64,000 nucleotides of DNA, from positions 1,299,691 through 1,363,690 of the forward strand of contig CAVSUR010000014.1 in NCBI GenBank assembly GCA_963731285.1, given 5' to 3'. Of this stretch, positions 19,027-28,309 are shown piece by piece; within the stretch, counting starts at the first letter, position 1, and each line of letters starts with the position of its first letter. A program made the position numbers and the translations under genes. A model generated the notes under the pieces. It had not been told where the DNA came from and did not search any database. It worked only from the letters and a program-made list of their open reading frames with translations. The stretch is from CAVSUR01 sp963731285 (GTDB lineage Bacteria; Actinomycetota; Actinomycetes; Streptosporangiales; Streptosporangiaceae).

Positions 19027-19231
19027 GCCGGGCCATGGCCGGGCGCTGCGCCGATGGCCGGCCGCCCGGCCCGGGCCGCTGGCGCCGGCGATGGCGGTTC
19101 CGGGCCGGGCTGCCGGTCTCGCGTTCGGCGTTCCGCCCCGCGCCGAGCGTCGAGTCGGCGGTGCTGGTGATCCGCCGCCGGTGATCCGCCTGGTCACGGC
19201 ATGGTGGTTACGGCACAGGGTTACGGCCCGG

Positions 19232-20011
19232 TTATGGCGCGGTCAGGATGACCGGGCCGGCCGCGGTCACGGCCACGGTGTGCTCGACATGGGCGGCCCG
19301 GCTGCCGTCGCCGGAGCGCAGCGTCCAGCCGTCGTCGTCAACCCGGTAGCTGTCGTCACCGCCCGCCATGAACCAGGGCTCGATGGCGATCACCAGGCCG
19401 GGGCTGAGCTTCAGGCCGCGGCGGGGCCGGCCCTCGTTCGGCACGGACGGCGCCTCGTGCATCGTGCGGCCGACGCCGTGGCCGCCGAAGTCGGTGTTGA
19501 GCCCGTACCCGGCGGCGCGGGCGATAGCCCCGATCGCTGCCGACACGTCCCCGAGGCGGCCGCCGGGGACCGCGGCCGCGATACCGGCGGCCAGCGCCGC
19601 CTGCGCGGTCCCGATCAGCCGGGTGTCGGCCGGGCGGGGCGTGCCGACGGTGACCGATATCGCGGCGTCACCGGTCCAGCCATCCAGCGTGGCGCCGCAG
19701 TCCACGCTGAGCAGATCGCCGTCCTTCAGCCGGTAGCCGGTCGGGATGCCGTGCAGGGCCGCGTCGTTGACCGAGGTGCAGATCACCGCCGGATACGGCG
19801 TGTGCGCGAAGCTGGGCTGGTAGTGCAGGAACGGTGAGATTGCCCCGGCCTCGGCCAGCACCGACCTGGCCACCTGGTCGAGCTCCCTGAGCCGGACGCC
19901 GACGGCCACCCGCTGCCGGACCGCGGCCAGCACCTCAGCCACCACCCGGCCTGCCGCTTGCATCGCCTCGATCTCCGCGAGCACCTTCAGCTCAACCACA
20001 CGCGCCTCCAT
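19232..20011 (-). CDS. map: Methionine aminopeptidase, type I
   Basis: Removes the N-terminal methionine of nascent proteins using a two-metal centre. 259 residues. Ligands are visible: LSVDCGATLDGWTGDAA (two Asp), GGHGVGRTMHEAPS (His), VIAIEPW (Glu) and HVEHTVAVT (Glu), with the substrate His in ALHGIPTGY. It converges with the PDH E1 gene across about 205 bases that hold no gene. It is not in the usual ribosomal-protein/adk context, so it may be a second map paralogue. Confidence 0.93.
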   Translation of the reverse strand: MEARVVELKVLAEIEAMQAAGRVVAEVLAAVRQRVAVGVRLRELDQVARSVLAEAGAISPFLHYQPSFAHTPYPAVICTSVNDAALHGIPTGYRLKDGDLLSVDCGATLDGWTGDAAISVTVGTPRPADTRLIGTAQAALAAGIAAAVPGGRLGDVSAAIGAIARAAGYGLNTDFGGHGVGRTMHEAPSVPNEGRPRRGLKLSPGLVIAIEPWFMAGGDDSYRVDDDGWTLRSGDGSRAAHVEHTVAVTAAGPVILTAP

Positions 20012-20150
20012 CCGGGATTACCTCCCGGCATTATCGCGCGGCGGGCGGACGAGGGTGCCGGGGTCAGCGCCGTGCGGGCCGCGCCAGGGCGGGGCCGCCG
20101 CCGAGGCTCAGGATCCGATCTCCGCCGCAGCCGGCCCCGCGGGGCTCGGC

Positions 20151-21605
20151 TCAGGCTCCGCCGGCGCCGTGGCCGGGATGGCACCGGCCGGTGCAGGCGG
20201 CCGGCTCTCGGTTCGCCAGCGGCCAGAACGCGGCGGCGAGCAGGATCAGCAGCGGCCCGGTGCTGGGATCGGTGCCCTGACCGGTCAGGATCGCGCCGAA
20301 GTTCTCTCCCGCGACCCAGATGGCCAGCGCGGTGACGGCCGCCAGGATCAGCACCGGACGGGTGGCCGCGGGCACCAGCATCCCGACGGCGATGACCGCG
20401 AAGATCACCGCGATCACGATCGGGACGGCCGGGCCAGATCCGACGGCCGACGCCACGCCCCGGTCCATCGCGGCGACCCAGCCAGGCTCGCCCGGGCCCA
20501 GGCCGCCGATCGTCGAGCGCAGCGCGCCGGTTGCGGTGCTGGCCGGCTGCAAGAGCAGGTACGCACCGCCAGCCCAGAGCGCCAGCCAGGCCACCCGGGC
20601 CCAGCGGCCGCCCAGCGGGCTACGGTCCGCGATGGAACCGGCCGACGAATTCGCGCTGCTGCTAGCCGGGCGGCGGGCGGGCCAGGCGAGCACGGCGATG
20701 AGAATGTAAAGCAGCGCGGCGCCGGGGGCCCCGGTGAGCGGGGACGCGGTGCCGCTGAAGATCATGCCCATGCCCTCGCCGATCCACCAGACGCCGAGCG
20801 CCCATGCGATGCTGCCGGCCAGGGCCGCCCGCACGGCCGGACGCCAGAACAGGCCGACCGCCAGGGCCAGCTGGACGGTGGCGAATACCGCGTTGAACGC
20901 GACCGGGTTGTGCTCGATCAGGGTGCCGTAGGACATCACCGGGGTGCGGACGAAGGCGGGGCTGCCCATCCCAGCGGGCTGGATGATGCTGACCGAGAAG
21001 GCGCGGCTGAACATGAACGGCTGGAACTGCAGGGCCGCGTCCAGCAGCCAGATGGCGCCGAGGCCGAGCTGCAGCCACCGCCGCGGGCCGGCCGACGTGC
21101 GGTCGGCCGCCCAGGCGGCGAGCCCGGCGCCCGGGCCGGGGCGCTCGGCGAAGGTCCGCTGGGCCGAGGATGGCAGGAAGAATGTGGCGAACGCGGCCAG
21201 CGACCCGGCCGCGATGACCCACAGCCCGGGGCCGCCGCGCACCAGGTCCATGGACCCGCTGAGCGCGTGCAACGTGGTGGACAGGCGCAGCAGCAGGTAG
21301 CCGGCGAACGCGAGCGTCGCGAACCCGCTCAGCCCGATCAGCCACCGGCTGCGGCTGTCGCCGCGGATCAGGTGCACCAGGCCCGCGACAGCGACCACCG
21401 CGGCCAGTACGAGCATGACCTTGCCGTTAGAGCCGCGGCTGCCGGGGATGGCGACCAGGCCGGCGAACGCCTCGGCCCAGGGCAGGAAGACGCCGGTGAC
21501 AACGGCCGCGGCCGCGGCGATCGCGGTCACCCCCACGACCGTCCGCCAGCTGCGTACGCCGGCGGCCCGGGCCTGCCGGGCGGCCGGACGGGTGCTGGTG
21601 CTCAT
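20151..21605 (-). CDS. Multi-pass membrane protein of unknown function
   Basis: 484 residues with about 11-12 hydrophobic helices, a short polar N-terminus and a linker rich in Ser/Ala near residue 310. The middle third (LQLGLGAIWLLDAALQFQP, NPVAFNAVFATVQLALAVGL) repeats the look of DoxX-like four-helix modules, but I cannot assign a family. GAGAGGAAG precedes the ATG. It lies downstream of the secreted-protein gene on the same strand, separated by two strong hairpins, so coupling in one operon is uncertain. Confidence 0.75.
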   Translation of the reverse strand: MSTSTRPAARQARAAGVRSWRTVVGVTAIAAAAAVVTGVFLPWAEAFAGLVAIPGSRGSNGKVMLVLAAVVAVAGLVHLIRGDSRSRWLIGLSGFATLAFAGYLLLRLSTTLHALSGSMDLVRGGPGLWVIAAGSLAAFATFFLPSSAQRTFAERPGPGAGLAAWAADRTSAGPRRWLQLGLGAIWLLDAALQFQPFMFSRAFSVSIIQPAGMGSPAFVRTPVMSYGTLIEHNPVAFNAVFATVQLALAVGLFWRPAVRAALAGSIAWALGVWWIGEGMGMIFSGTASPLTGAPGAALLYILIAVLAWPARRPASSSANSSAGSIADRSPLGGRWARVAWLALWAGGAYLLLQPASTATGALRSTIGGLGPGEPGWVAAMDRGVASAVGSGPAVPIVIAVIFAVIAVGMLVPAATRPVLILAAVTALAIWVAGENFGAILTGQGTDPSTGPLLILLAAAFWPLANREPAACTGRCHPGHGAGGA

Positions 21606-21677
21606 GTCGGTCTTCCTCTCTGCCTGGCGGAGGGCTCACGGAGGCTGAACGGCGGCGAGCCGGAAGCCGCCTGCCCG

Positions 21678-21767
21678 CCCTGGCCGCTCCCCCCTTCGGA
21701 AGGCGGCCAGGGCCGGGGCCTGGCCGGGTCCCGGCCGCCTCCCCCCTCGCGAGGCGGCCGGACCCGG
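21678..21767 (-). terminator. Tandem GC hairpins after the secreted-protein gene
   Basis: Two strong stems: CCCTGGCCGC with GCGGCCAGGG (21678-21712), and GGCCGCCTC with GAGGCGGCC extended by GGGTC/GACCC (21724-21767, one bulge). Both loops contain a run of C, so they look like copies of one element. There is no T tract. They may act as a GC-type terminator or as an mRNA stabiliser between the two minus-strand genes. Confidence 0.5.
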
Positions 21768-21778
21768 CTGTCCGGCGG

Positions 21779-22447
21779 CTAGCGCACCGCGAAGTACAGG
21801 AACAGGTTGGTCGGGATGTTGCCGGTCACGTTCTTGCTGGTGCGCTGCAGGTACTGCAGCTGCCAGTCGGACTTGTGCCGGACGATCGTGTTCCAGGTCT
21901 TCAGATTGGTGACGCCGACCACGTCGACGTTCCACCACTCGGACTGGCGTCCGTTGTCGGTGGCGACGATGTGACTGTGCGCGGGCAGCGGCACGTTGCC
22001 GTCCTTGCTGCCGAGCACCGCAGACAGGTCGATGGTGGACGGATGGTCAATGCAGTGCCCGGCCGGGCACTGCAGGGTGCTCTTCGGCGGGGTGAAGCCG
22101 AGCGGCACGAGGACATACAGCGGGTCGAAGGTGCTCGCCGGCGTCTGGGTATAGTTCGTGCCCGCCTCGCAGCCGGAGGCTGCCTTGCTGGCGGGCGGGC
22201 TGGCGCAGGAGAAGTTCTTCGAGTAGTAGAACCACACGGTGTGACCGTGATACCAGCCCTTGGTGAAGCCCTTGTGGCTGTGCGAGCTGGCCGCAGTCAT
22301 CTGCATGCCGCTCATGGCCGAGGCAGGTGAGGCCGAGGACGCAAAAGCCGTCCCGGACGCAACCGCCGCCCCGGTTGCGAGCAGGCCCGCGAGCGCGACC
22401 CCCGCCCATCGCGTGCCCGTCATCCGGGCACGTCCTACTCCGATCAT
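21779..22447 (-). CDS. Secreted protein of unknown function
   Basis: 222 residues with a signal peptide (basic MIGVGRARMTGTRW, hydrophobic AGVALAGLLATGAAVASGTA, likely cleavage after AFA). The mature part is rich in Ser, His, Trp and Tyr (HKGFTKGWYHGHTVWFYYSK), with Cys in FSCASPP, SGCEAG and LQCPAGHCID that could form disulfides. The end (NIPTNLFLYFAVR) is well ordered. AGAGGGGG precedes the chosen ATG. I do not recognise the family; extracellular location is the only supported inference. Confidence 0.78.
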   Translation of the reverse strand: MIGVGRARMTGTRWAGVALAGLLATGAAVASGTAFASSASPASAMSGMQMTAASSHSHKGFTKGWYHGHTVWFYYSKNFSCASPPASKAASGCEAGTNYTQTPASTFDPLYVLVPLGFTPPKSTLQCPAGHCIDHPSTIDLSAVLGSKDGNVPLPAHSHIVATDNGRQSEWWNVDVVGVTNLKTWNTIVRHKSDWQLQYLQRTSKNVTGNIPTNLFLYFAVR

Positions 22448-22659
22448 GCAATCCCCCTCTGGGATGCGGACCCGTCCGGCTGACATGGCCCGTTGCGGGT
22501 TGTTCGGGGCGACATCAGGATCGGATTGGATCTAGCCCGGGTTTTCTGAGCCGCCGGCGGTTCCGGCGCAGCTGCGGACGCTGACGGACACCCTCGGCAT
22601 TTCGCTCGCGCCGCTGACCCGCCGGCCAGCCGCTCCCTGACCGGTGGGACACTGCGGTC

Positions 22660-23685
22660 ATGAGTTATGTGGCCGCGGCCGACCGCTATGACCAGGCCCC
22701 CTACCGCCGGTGCGGGCACAGCGGCATCCGGCTGCCGGAAGTCTCCCTGGGCCTGTGGCAGAACTTCGGCGAGGACGTGCCGCTGGACCGGCAGCGGCAG
22801 ATCGTCCGCCGCGCCTTCGACCGGGGCGTCACGCACATCGACCTGGCCAATAATTACGGACCGCCGTACGGCAGCGCCGAGACGAATTTCGGCCAGATTC
22901 TGCGCACCGACCTGCGCGGTCACCGTGACGAACTGATCATCTCGACCAAGGCGGGATACGACATGTGGCCCGGCCCCTACGGCGAGTGGGGGTCGCGCAA
23001 GTACCTGCTGGCCAGCCTGGACCAGTCACTGGCCCGGATGGGCCTGGGCTACGTTGACATCTTCTACAGCCACCGGTTCGACCCGGACACGCCGCTGGAG
23101 GAGACCATGGGCGCCCTCGCCACGGCTGTCTCGTCCGGGCGCGCCCTGTACGCCGGCATCTCGTCGTACTCGGCGGAAAGTACCGCGCAGGCCGCGGTGA
23201 TCCTGCGCGATCTCGGTACGCCGCTGCTCATCCACCAGCCCTCCTACTCGCTGCTGAACCGGTGGATCGAGGGCGGACTGCTGGACGTGCTCGACCGCGA
23301 AGGCGCGGGGTGCATTGCGTTCTCCCCGCTCGCGCAGGGCCTGCTGACCAGCAAGTACCTGAACGGGGTGCCAGCAGGCTCGCGGGCCAGCCGGGACGGG
23401 TCGCTGCCGGCGGACCAGCTCAGCGAGCAGAACCTGGCGCACGTCCGGGCGCTGAACGAGGTGGCTGCGGGCCGCGGGCTGTCGCTGGCGCAGCTGGCCA
23501 TCGCCTGGGTGCTGCGCGATTACCGGGTAACCTCCGCGCTGATCGGCGCGAGCAGCGTGGCGCAGCTGGAGGAGAACCTGGCCGCAGTTCGCCAGCCCGC
23601 GCTCACCGCGGACGAGCTGGCCGCCATCGACCGGCATGCGGTGGAGGCCGGCGTCAACCTCTGGGCCGCCTCCAGCGCCGGCTAG
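22660..23685 (+). CDS. Aldo/keto reductase (YghZ/Gpr-like)
   Basis: NADPH-dependent reductase of the AKR fold, closest in pattern to L-glyceraldehyde 3-phosphate reductase YghZ, which detoxifies methylglyoxal-type aldehydes. 341 residues. Catalytic tetrad region: HIDLANNYGPPYGSAE (Asp, Tyr), ISTKAGYDMWPGPYGEWGSR (Lys), FYSHRFDPDTPLEET (His). The cofactor-binding end is VTSALIGASSVAQLEENLAA. It is a single gene divergent from the secreted-protein gene. Confidence 0.9.
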   Translation: MSYVAAADRYDQAPYRRCGHSGIRLPEVSLGLWQNFGEDVPLDRQRQIVRRAFDRGVTHIDLANNYGPPYGSAETNFGQILRTDLRGHRDELIISTKAGYDMWPGPYGEWGSRKYLLASLDQSLARMGLGYVDIFYSHRFDPDTPLEETMGALATAVSSGRALYAGISSYSAESTAQAAVILRDLGTPLLIHQPSYSLLNRWIEGGLLDVLDREGAGCIAFSPLAQGLLTSKYLNGVPAGSRASRDGSLPADQLSEQNLAHVRALNEVAAGRGLSLAQLAIAWVLRDYRVTSALIGASSVAQLEENLAAVRQPALTADELAAIDRHAVEAGVNLWAASSAG

Positions 23686-23820
23686 CAGCGGGCGCACGTT
23701 CGCCGGGTCCCGCGCTCAGCGCAGACTCAGCTCTCGCCCAGGCCCGGCCCGGAGCGACGGAGCGACGGACTAGCCCGGCGGCCCGGGAGCACCGGGTGGC
23801 CGCGGCCTGGGCCGAGGCCA

Positions 23821-24717
23821 CTAGCGGGAGCCAAGCTGGAGCCGGGCCTGCGCCAGCACCCGGGTGACCTGGGCGCCGAAGCGCGCGTCGCAGGGGTGCT
23901 CGGTGCGGCCCGAACGGGCGGCCGCAGTCAGCTCGGTGATCGCGACCGTCAGCGGGTCCCGCGCTGACGGCGCCTGCGACGGCGCGGCGAATCGCCCGGC
24001 ATCCCCCCAGACCACCAGCTCGACCCAGGCCGCGGCCGGCGGTGCGCCCAGTGTGAGGGTGGCGGTGCTCGATGCGCCGCTGGCATGGTGCAGCACCAGG
24101 TGGCAGAGATCGCCGCGGCCCGCGTCGGCGGTGACCGAGACCACCGGGCCGAGACTCGCCCACAGCAGCGACACCGCATGCGGTCCCACATCCCACAGGC
24201 CGCCCTTGGCCTGCCGCCACGGGGTGTTGAAAGGGCTCGAGCGGTCCAGCGCCGCGCCCAGCCACACGGCCCAGCCGCCGGTCAGCGGGCGGCTCGTGAC
24301 GTCGGCCAGCCAGGCCCGCACGTCGGGCTGGAACCGCGCGGTGAAGAAGACGACGGAGGCGACGCCGGCCCGCTCGACCGCGTCGGCCAGTTCGTCTGCG
24401 TCCGCCTCGGCCGTGCCGACCGGCTTCTCCAGCAGCAGGTGCTTGCCGGCCCGCGCGGCGCGCAGCGCGATCGGGTGCTGCACGTCTGGCGGCACGCTGA
24501 AGGCCACCGCGTCGATCCGGCCGAGGAAGTCGTCCAGGTCGGGACAGGCAACCGCGCCATGCTCGGCGGCCAGGGCGGCCGCTGCCTGCCGGTTGCGGCC
24601 CCAGACCGCCGTCAGCGCGGCTCCGTCCGCCGCGGCCAGCGTCGGCGCATGCGCGACCTGCGCCCAGTAGCCGGTTCCGACCAGGCCGAACCGCAACGGT
24701 CGCGCTGGCTCAGTCAT
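23821..24717 (-). CDS. Gfo/Idh/MocA-family oxidoreductase
   Basis: NAD(P)-dependent sugar or polyol dehydrogenase family, 298 residues. The Rossmann motif GLVGTGYWAQVAHAPTLAAA is at residues 11-30 and the catalytic lysine in LLLEKPVGTAEAD. The C-terminal half is the usual sheet domain, slightly short. GGGAGG precedes the ATG. No pathway partner is adjacent, so the substrate is unknown. Confidence 0.86.
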   Translation of the reverse strand: MTEPARPLRFGLVGTGYWAQVAHAPTLAAADGAALTAVWGRNRQAAAALAAEHGAVACPDLDDFLGRIDAVAFSVPPDVQHPIALRAARAGKHLLLEKPVGTAEADADELADAVERAGVASVVFFTARFQPDVRAWLADVTSRPLTGGWAVWLGAALDRSSPFNTPWRQAKGGLWDVGPHAVSLLWASLGPVVSVTADAGRGDLCHLVLHHASGASSTATLTLGAPPAAAWVELVVWGDAGRFAAPSQAPSARDPLTVAITELTAAARSGRTEHPCDARFGAQVTRVLAQARLQLGSR

Positions 24718-24933
24718 CTGCTGCCTCCCGCCCGGTCAAGCCCCAGCCGCCCTCGCGGCCTGTTTCGTCGCTTCCGATCACGGCAGGGTACCGGCCTGGG
24801 CCATCGGCGCCCCGACGGCGCCGCGGCCGGAGTCCGTGAAATCTGCCATAGCCCAGCCATGGCCAGGATCGTTGCTGGCACCGGTGATCCCGGCTCCGGC
24901 GCGACAGCGCGGAGCCGGGATGCGGGCAGGTGG

Positions 24934-25431
24934 CTAGTTCCGGCGCGGCCGGCGCGACGCGAACCGCATCACCAGGAAGGCGACCAGCGCAATCAGCAGC
25001 CAGGGCAGGACGAGGTGCGCCAGCGCGGGACCCAGCGTGACGGCGGCCAGCACGACCAGCACGAGGAACAGCGCGCGGTGCCGCCGGTGCCAGGGGCCGC
25101 CGCAGGCGCCCTGGGGCGAGCCGGTCAGCTCCGGCCGGGGGCCGGACGCCGCCGAGCCGGATGCCGGGCCTCCCGGGCCGAAGCCTGGGCCGTCTTCCGG
25201 CAGATCGGTGAACAGCCCGTCGAAATCGGCCCTGGTCTTGGCCTTCATGGCGCGGTCCAGGCGCTCCTCGAACTCGGCCTGGTCGAGCCGCCCGTCGCCG
25301 TAGTGACGGGAAAGCCGGTCCGCGACCTCGGCGCGCTCGGCGTCGGAGACCCGCATGTGCGGGCCGGCGGCACCAGGCCGGCTGCGGCCTGCGGGCCCGG
25401 CCGCCCACGGCGGCCTGGTTGGTGTGGACAT
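24934..25431 (-). CDS. DUF1707 membrane protein
   Basis: 165 residues. The DUF1707 (SHOCT-like) domain at about residues 25-78 has the hallmark MRVSDAERAEVADRLSRHY and GRLDQAEFEERLDRAMKAKT. A Gly/Pro linker and two C-terminal hydrophobic helices follow. The role is unknown; such proteins are common in actinobacteria beside envelope-stress genes, here next to two PspC-domain genes. AGGAGG lies upstream of the ATG. Confidence 0.85.
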   Translation of the reverse strand: MSTPTRPPWAAGPAGRSRPGAAGPHMRVSDAERAEVADRLSRHYGDGRLDQAEFEERLDRAMKAKTRADFDGLFTDLPEDGPGFGPGGPASGSAASGPRPELTGSPQGACGGPWHRRHRALFLVLVVLAAVTLGPALAHLVLPWLLIALVAFLVMRFASRRPRRN

Positions 25432-25473
25432 GTCGGTGTGAACCTCCTAGGTCGGCGCTTCGGTGCGCGATGG

Positions 25474-25863
25474 TCAGCGGGAATGGCCGGGTCGGGCCAG
25501 GAAGTCGCTGGCGATGGACAGCTCGGCGCCTTCATCCGGGATGAGCAGCCAGCCCGCCAGGTACAGCGGCACGCCGGCGCCTCCCGCGAAGGTGAGCACG
25601 ACGAGCACGATCCGCACGATCGCGGCCTCCACGCCGAGGTGGCGGGCGATGCCGGCGGCGACGCCCGCCACCATCCGGTCCTCCATCGGCCGGCGCAGCG
25701 GCTGCTGCCAGCTCTGTTCGCCGGCCTCGTGGTCGCCGGCCCAGAAGTCGCTGGACCGGTGGTCGCCGGCCCGGTAATCGCTGGACCGGTGGTCGCCGGT
25801 TCCGTGGTGGTCGGCACTGTGGTCGTCGGGTGCGGTTGCGGTGCTGGCAGTGGTGGTATCCAT
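25474..25863 (-). CDS. PspC-domain membrane protein
   Basis: About 129 residues. An acidic/His-rich N-terminus contains repeated GDHRSSD units (GDHRSSDYRAGDHRSSDFWA). The PspC domain follows (LRRPMEDRMVAGVAAGIARH, then two hydrophobic stretches including VPLYLAGWLLIPDEG). PspC proteins sense or counter envelope stress. The ATG at 25863 is preferred since an earlier in-frame ATG at 25932 would place coding sequence over the palindromic operator region; the choice is tentative. Divergent from the PspC-kinase gene. Confidence 0.82.
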   Translation of the reverse strand: MDTTTASTATAPDDHSADHHGTGDHRSSDYRAGDHRSSDFWAGDHEAGEQSWQQPLRRPMEDRMVAGVAAGIARHLGVEAAIVRIVLVVLTFAGGAGVPLYLAGWLLIPDEGAELSIASDFLARPGHSR

Positions 25864-25890
25864 GACTTCAGCGTGCGGGGCGGCGCCGCC

Positions 25891-25966
25891 GCTGGGTATC
25901 GGGAACGTCCCGCCGCCAACCCTGAGATTCATCTCGGCCGGATCAGGGATAACCCTGATACCCAGC
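25891..25966. promoter_or_regulatory. Palindromic operator candidate between PspC genes
   Basis: GCTGGGTATC (25891-25900) recurs inverted as GATACCCAGC (25957-25966). Next to the second copy is a palindrome ATCAGGGATAACCCTGAT (25942-25959, seven-base arms). The sites fill the gap between the divergent pspC and kinase genes, so they could bind the response regulator encoded downstream. Confidence 0.5.
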
Positions 25967-25994
25967 AGGCGCGATATAGCGCGATGATGGTCAG

Positions 25995-27572
25995 GTGAAC
26001 CAGCAACCAGGCGGCGCCGGGCCCGGTGCCGACGGCCCGACCGAGAAGTTCAGGATCGAGGGCGCCCGTCGGTCACGGCCTGAGCCCACCTACCCGGCCG
26101 GGCAGACCGGCCCCGGGGGGCCAGGCCACCCCACCGACCAGTACGGACCGGCCGGGGATGCGGGATACGGCCAGAGCCGCCCGGCCGGGGATGCGGTCTG
26201 CGGCCAGGGCGCCCCGGCCGGACGCACCGGATACAGCCAGGGTGGGCCGGGCTTCCCTGACATGCCGCCGGCGGGCCAGTGGGGCCGTCCCGGCCGCTTC
26301 CCGCGCTACGAGCGCTGGGCCCGCGGCCCGCGCGGCAGCGGGCCGCTGCGGCGGCAGACCGGCGACCGCATGCTCGGCGGCGTAGCGGCGGGCGTGGCCG
26401 CCCGTACCGGCCTGGACGTCAGGATGGTGCGGACCGCCTTCGTGATGGCGGCGCTGCTCAGCGGATTCGGGCTCGCCGTGTATGTCGTGGCCTGGCTTTT
26501 CTTGCCGGCCGCGGGCGAGAGCGCCTCGATCGGGAGCCAGGCGCTGACCGACGGGCGCGGGCTGGGGCTGGCTGCCGGGCTCTGCTCGGTGCTCGTGGTG
26601 GTCCTGATTGCCGCGTCGGCGCTGCACGCCAACTGGCTGAGCACCTACTTCTGGGCGCTGATCGTGAGCACGGCCGGCCTGGTGCTGCTGTGGCGGAACG
26701 CGCCGGCCGAGGAGCAGGCGACGGTGCGACGGCTCGCCGAGCCGGTGCTGGGGCTAGCCGAGGACCACCGGCGGTCGGCCACCGTCTGGCGCGGGGCGAT
26801 AGCGGCCGCGCTGCTGATCATCGGGCTGGCCCTGCTGGTCGCCCACGGCTCGAAGAAGGGGGCCGCGCTGTGGCCGCTCAGCGGGGCGCTGCTGGTCATG
26901 GCCGCGGTCGTGGTGGTGCTGACGCCCTGGTGGCTGCGCATCGCCCGGGACCTGGCCGTCGAGCGCCAGGCCCGCGCGCGGGCCGAGGAGCGGGCCGACA
27001 TCGCGGCGCGGGTGCACGACTCGGTCCTGCAGACTCTCGCCCTGATCCAGCGCCGGGCCGACGACCCGCAGCAGGTCATCCAGCTGGCCCGGGCCCAGGA
27101 GCGGGAACTGCGCTCATGGCTGTTCGAGAACCGGCCGCCGGGCTCCATCGGCGGGGACGGCCTGACGGTGGCGGCCGGGGTCCGGATCATCCAGCAGGAG
27201 ATCGAGCAGCAGCACGGCGTGACCGTTGAGGCGGTGACGGTCGGTGACTGCCTGCTCGACGACGACCTGGGCGCGCTGCTGGCCGCCGGGCGCGAGGCCA
27301 CACTGAACGCGGTCAAATGGTCCGGTGCCGACGTAGTGTCGATATTCGCTGAGGTAGAACCCGGAGAGGTCTCGCTGTTCGTACGCGACCGCGGCCGCGG
27401 CTTCGACCCGGCCGCAGTGCCGGCTGACCGCAAGGGCCTTGCCGAGTCGATCCGCGGCCGGATGGCCCGCCGCGGCGGCACGGCGACCGTGCGCACCGCA
27501 CCCGGCCAGGGCACCGAGGTGGCGCTGGTCATGCCGCGCCGGGCGGGCGAGCGCCAGCCGAGCCGGGCATGA
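25995..27572 (+). CDS. PspC-domain sensor histidine kinase
   Basis: 525 residues. A Gly/Pro-rich cytoplasmic N-terminus with GPAGDAGYGQ-like repeats (1-110) is followed by a PspC domain (LRRQTGDRMLGGVAAGVAAR), four to five more membrane helices, a HisKA_3-type dimerisation segment with phospho-acceptor His in AARVHDSVLQTLALIQRRAD, and an HATPase domain (REATLNAVKWSGA, VRDRGRGFD, GQGTEVALVMP). It phosphorylates the partner LuxR-type regulator, whose start overlaps its stop (ATGA). The PspC part suggests envelope-stress sensing. Confidence 0.9.
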   Translation: MNQQPGGAGPGADGPTEKFRIEGARRSRPEPTYPAGQTGPGGPGHPTDQYGPAGDAGYGQSRPAGDAVCGQGAPAGRTGYSQGGPGFPDMPPAGQWGRPGRFPRYERWARGPRGSGPLRRQTGDRMLGGVAAGVAARTGLDVRMVRTAFVMAALLSGFGLAVYVVAWLFLPAAGESASIGSQALTDGRGLGLAAGLCSVLVVVLIAASALHANWLSTYFWALIVSTAGLVLLWRNAPAEEQATVRRLAEPVLGLAEDHRRSATVWRGAIAAALLIIGLALLVAHGSKKGAALWPLSGALLVMAAVVVVLTPWWLRIARDLAVERQARARAEERADIAARVHDSVLQTLALIQRRADDPQQVIQLARAQERELRSWLFENRPPGSIGGDGLTVAAGVRIIQQEIEQQHGVTVEAVTVGDCLLDDDLGALLAAGREATLNAVKWSGADVVSIFAEVEPGEVSLFVRDRGRGFDPAAVPADRKGLAESIRGRMARRGGTATVRTAPGQGTEVALVMPRRAGERQPSRA

Positions 27573-28300
27573 CGGCCGCCGGGGCCGCCCCGGCGGCGGG
27601 GGGGTCCGGCCAGCCTGTGACCGCGGCCGCGGCCGGTGCCAGGACGGCCGGGCCGGGGCCGCGCGTCTTCATTGTCGATGATCATGGACTGTTCCGGTCC
27701 GGCGTGCGGTCTGAGCTCAGCGGCGCAGTGGAAGTGATCGGCGAGGCCGGTGACGTCGATGCGGCCGTCGCGCAGATCGGCGAATGCCTGCCCGACGTGG
27801 TGCTGCTTGACGTGCACCTGCCGGGCGGCGGCGGCCACGCCGTTGCCGCCGCGGTCAGGGCGGCCCATCCTCAGGTACTGTTCCTCGCGCTGTCGGCCTC
27901 CGATGCCCCCGAGGATGTGATCGCCGTTATCCGCGCCGGGGCGCGCGGCTACGTGACGAAGACGATCTCCGCCGCTGACCTGATCGACGCGGTGCGCCGG
28001 GTGGCAGCCGGGGACGTGGTCTTTTCCCCCCGGCTGGCCGGCTTCGTGCTCGACGCGTTCGCGGCGCAGCCGCCCGGGGCGGTCGAGCCGCCGCCGGACA
28101 CCGAGCTCGATCAGCTCACGCCGCGCGAGCGCGAGGTGCTCCGGCTCATCGCCCGCGGCTATACCTACCGGGAGATCGCCCGCGAGCTGTTCATCTCCGC
28201 CAAGACAGTGGAGAGCCACGTGTCCTCGGTGCTGCGCAAGCTGCAGCTGTCCACCCGGCACCAGCTGACCCGGTGGGCCACCGAACGCCGGCTGACCTGA
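27569..28300 (+). CDS. NarL/LuxR-family response regulator
   Basis: 243 residues. A disordered Ala/Gly N-terminus of about 30 residues precedes the receiver domain: VFIVDDHGLFRSGVR (acidic pocket), phospho-acceptor Asp in DVVLLDVHLPGGGG, and conserved Lys in GYVTKTISAADL. The C-terminal HTH is LTPREREVLRLIARGYTYRE with IARELFISAKTVESHVSSVL. It is translationally coupled to the PspC kinase and is its probable partner; likely targets are the palindromic sites upstream of the kinase. Confidence 0.92.
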   Translation: MTAAGAAPAAGGSGQPVTAAAAGARTAGPGPRVFIVDDHGLFRSGVRSELSGAVEVIGEAGDVDAAVAQIGECLPDVVLLDVHLPGGGGHAVAAAVRAAHPQVLFLALSASDAPEDVIAVIRAGARGYVTKTISAADLIDAVRRVAAGDVVFSPRLAGFVLDAFAAQPPGAVEPPPDTELDQLTPREREVLRLIARGYTYREIARELFISAKTVESHVSSVLRKLQLSTRHQLTRWATERRLT

Positions 28301-28309
28301 CCATCCGCA

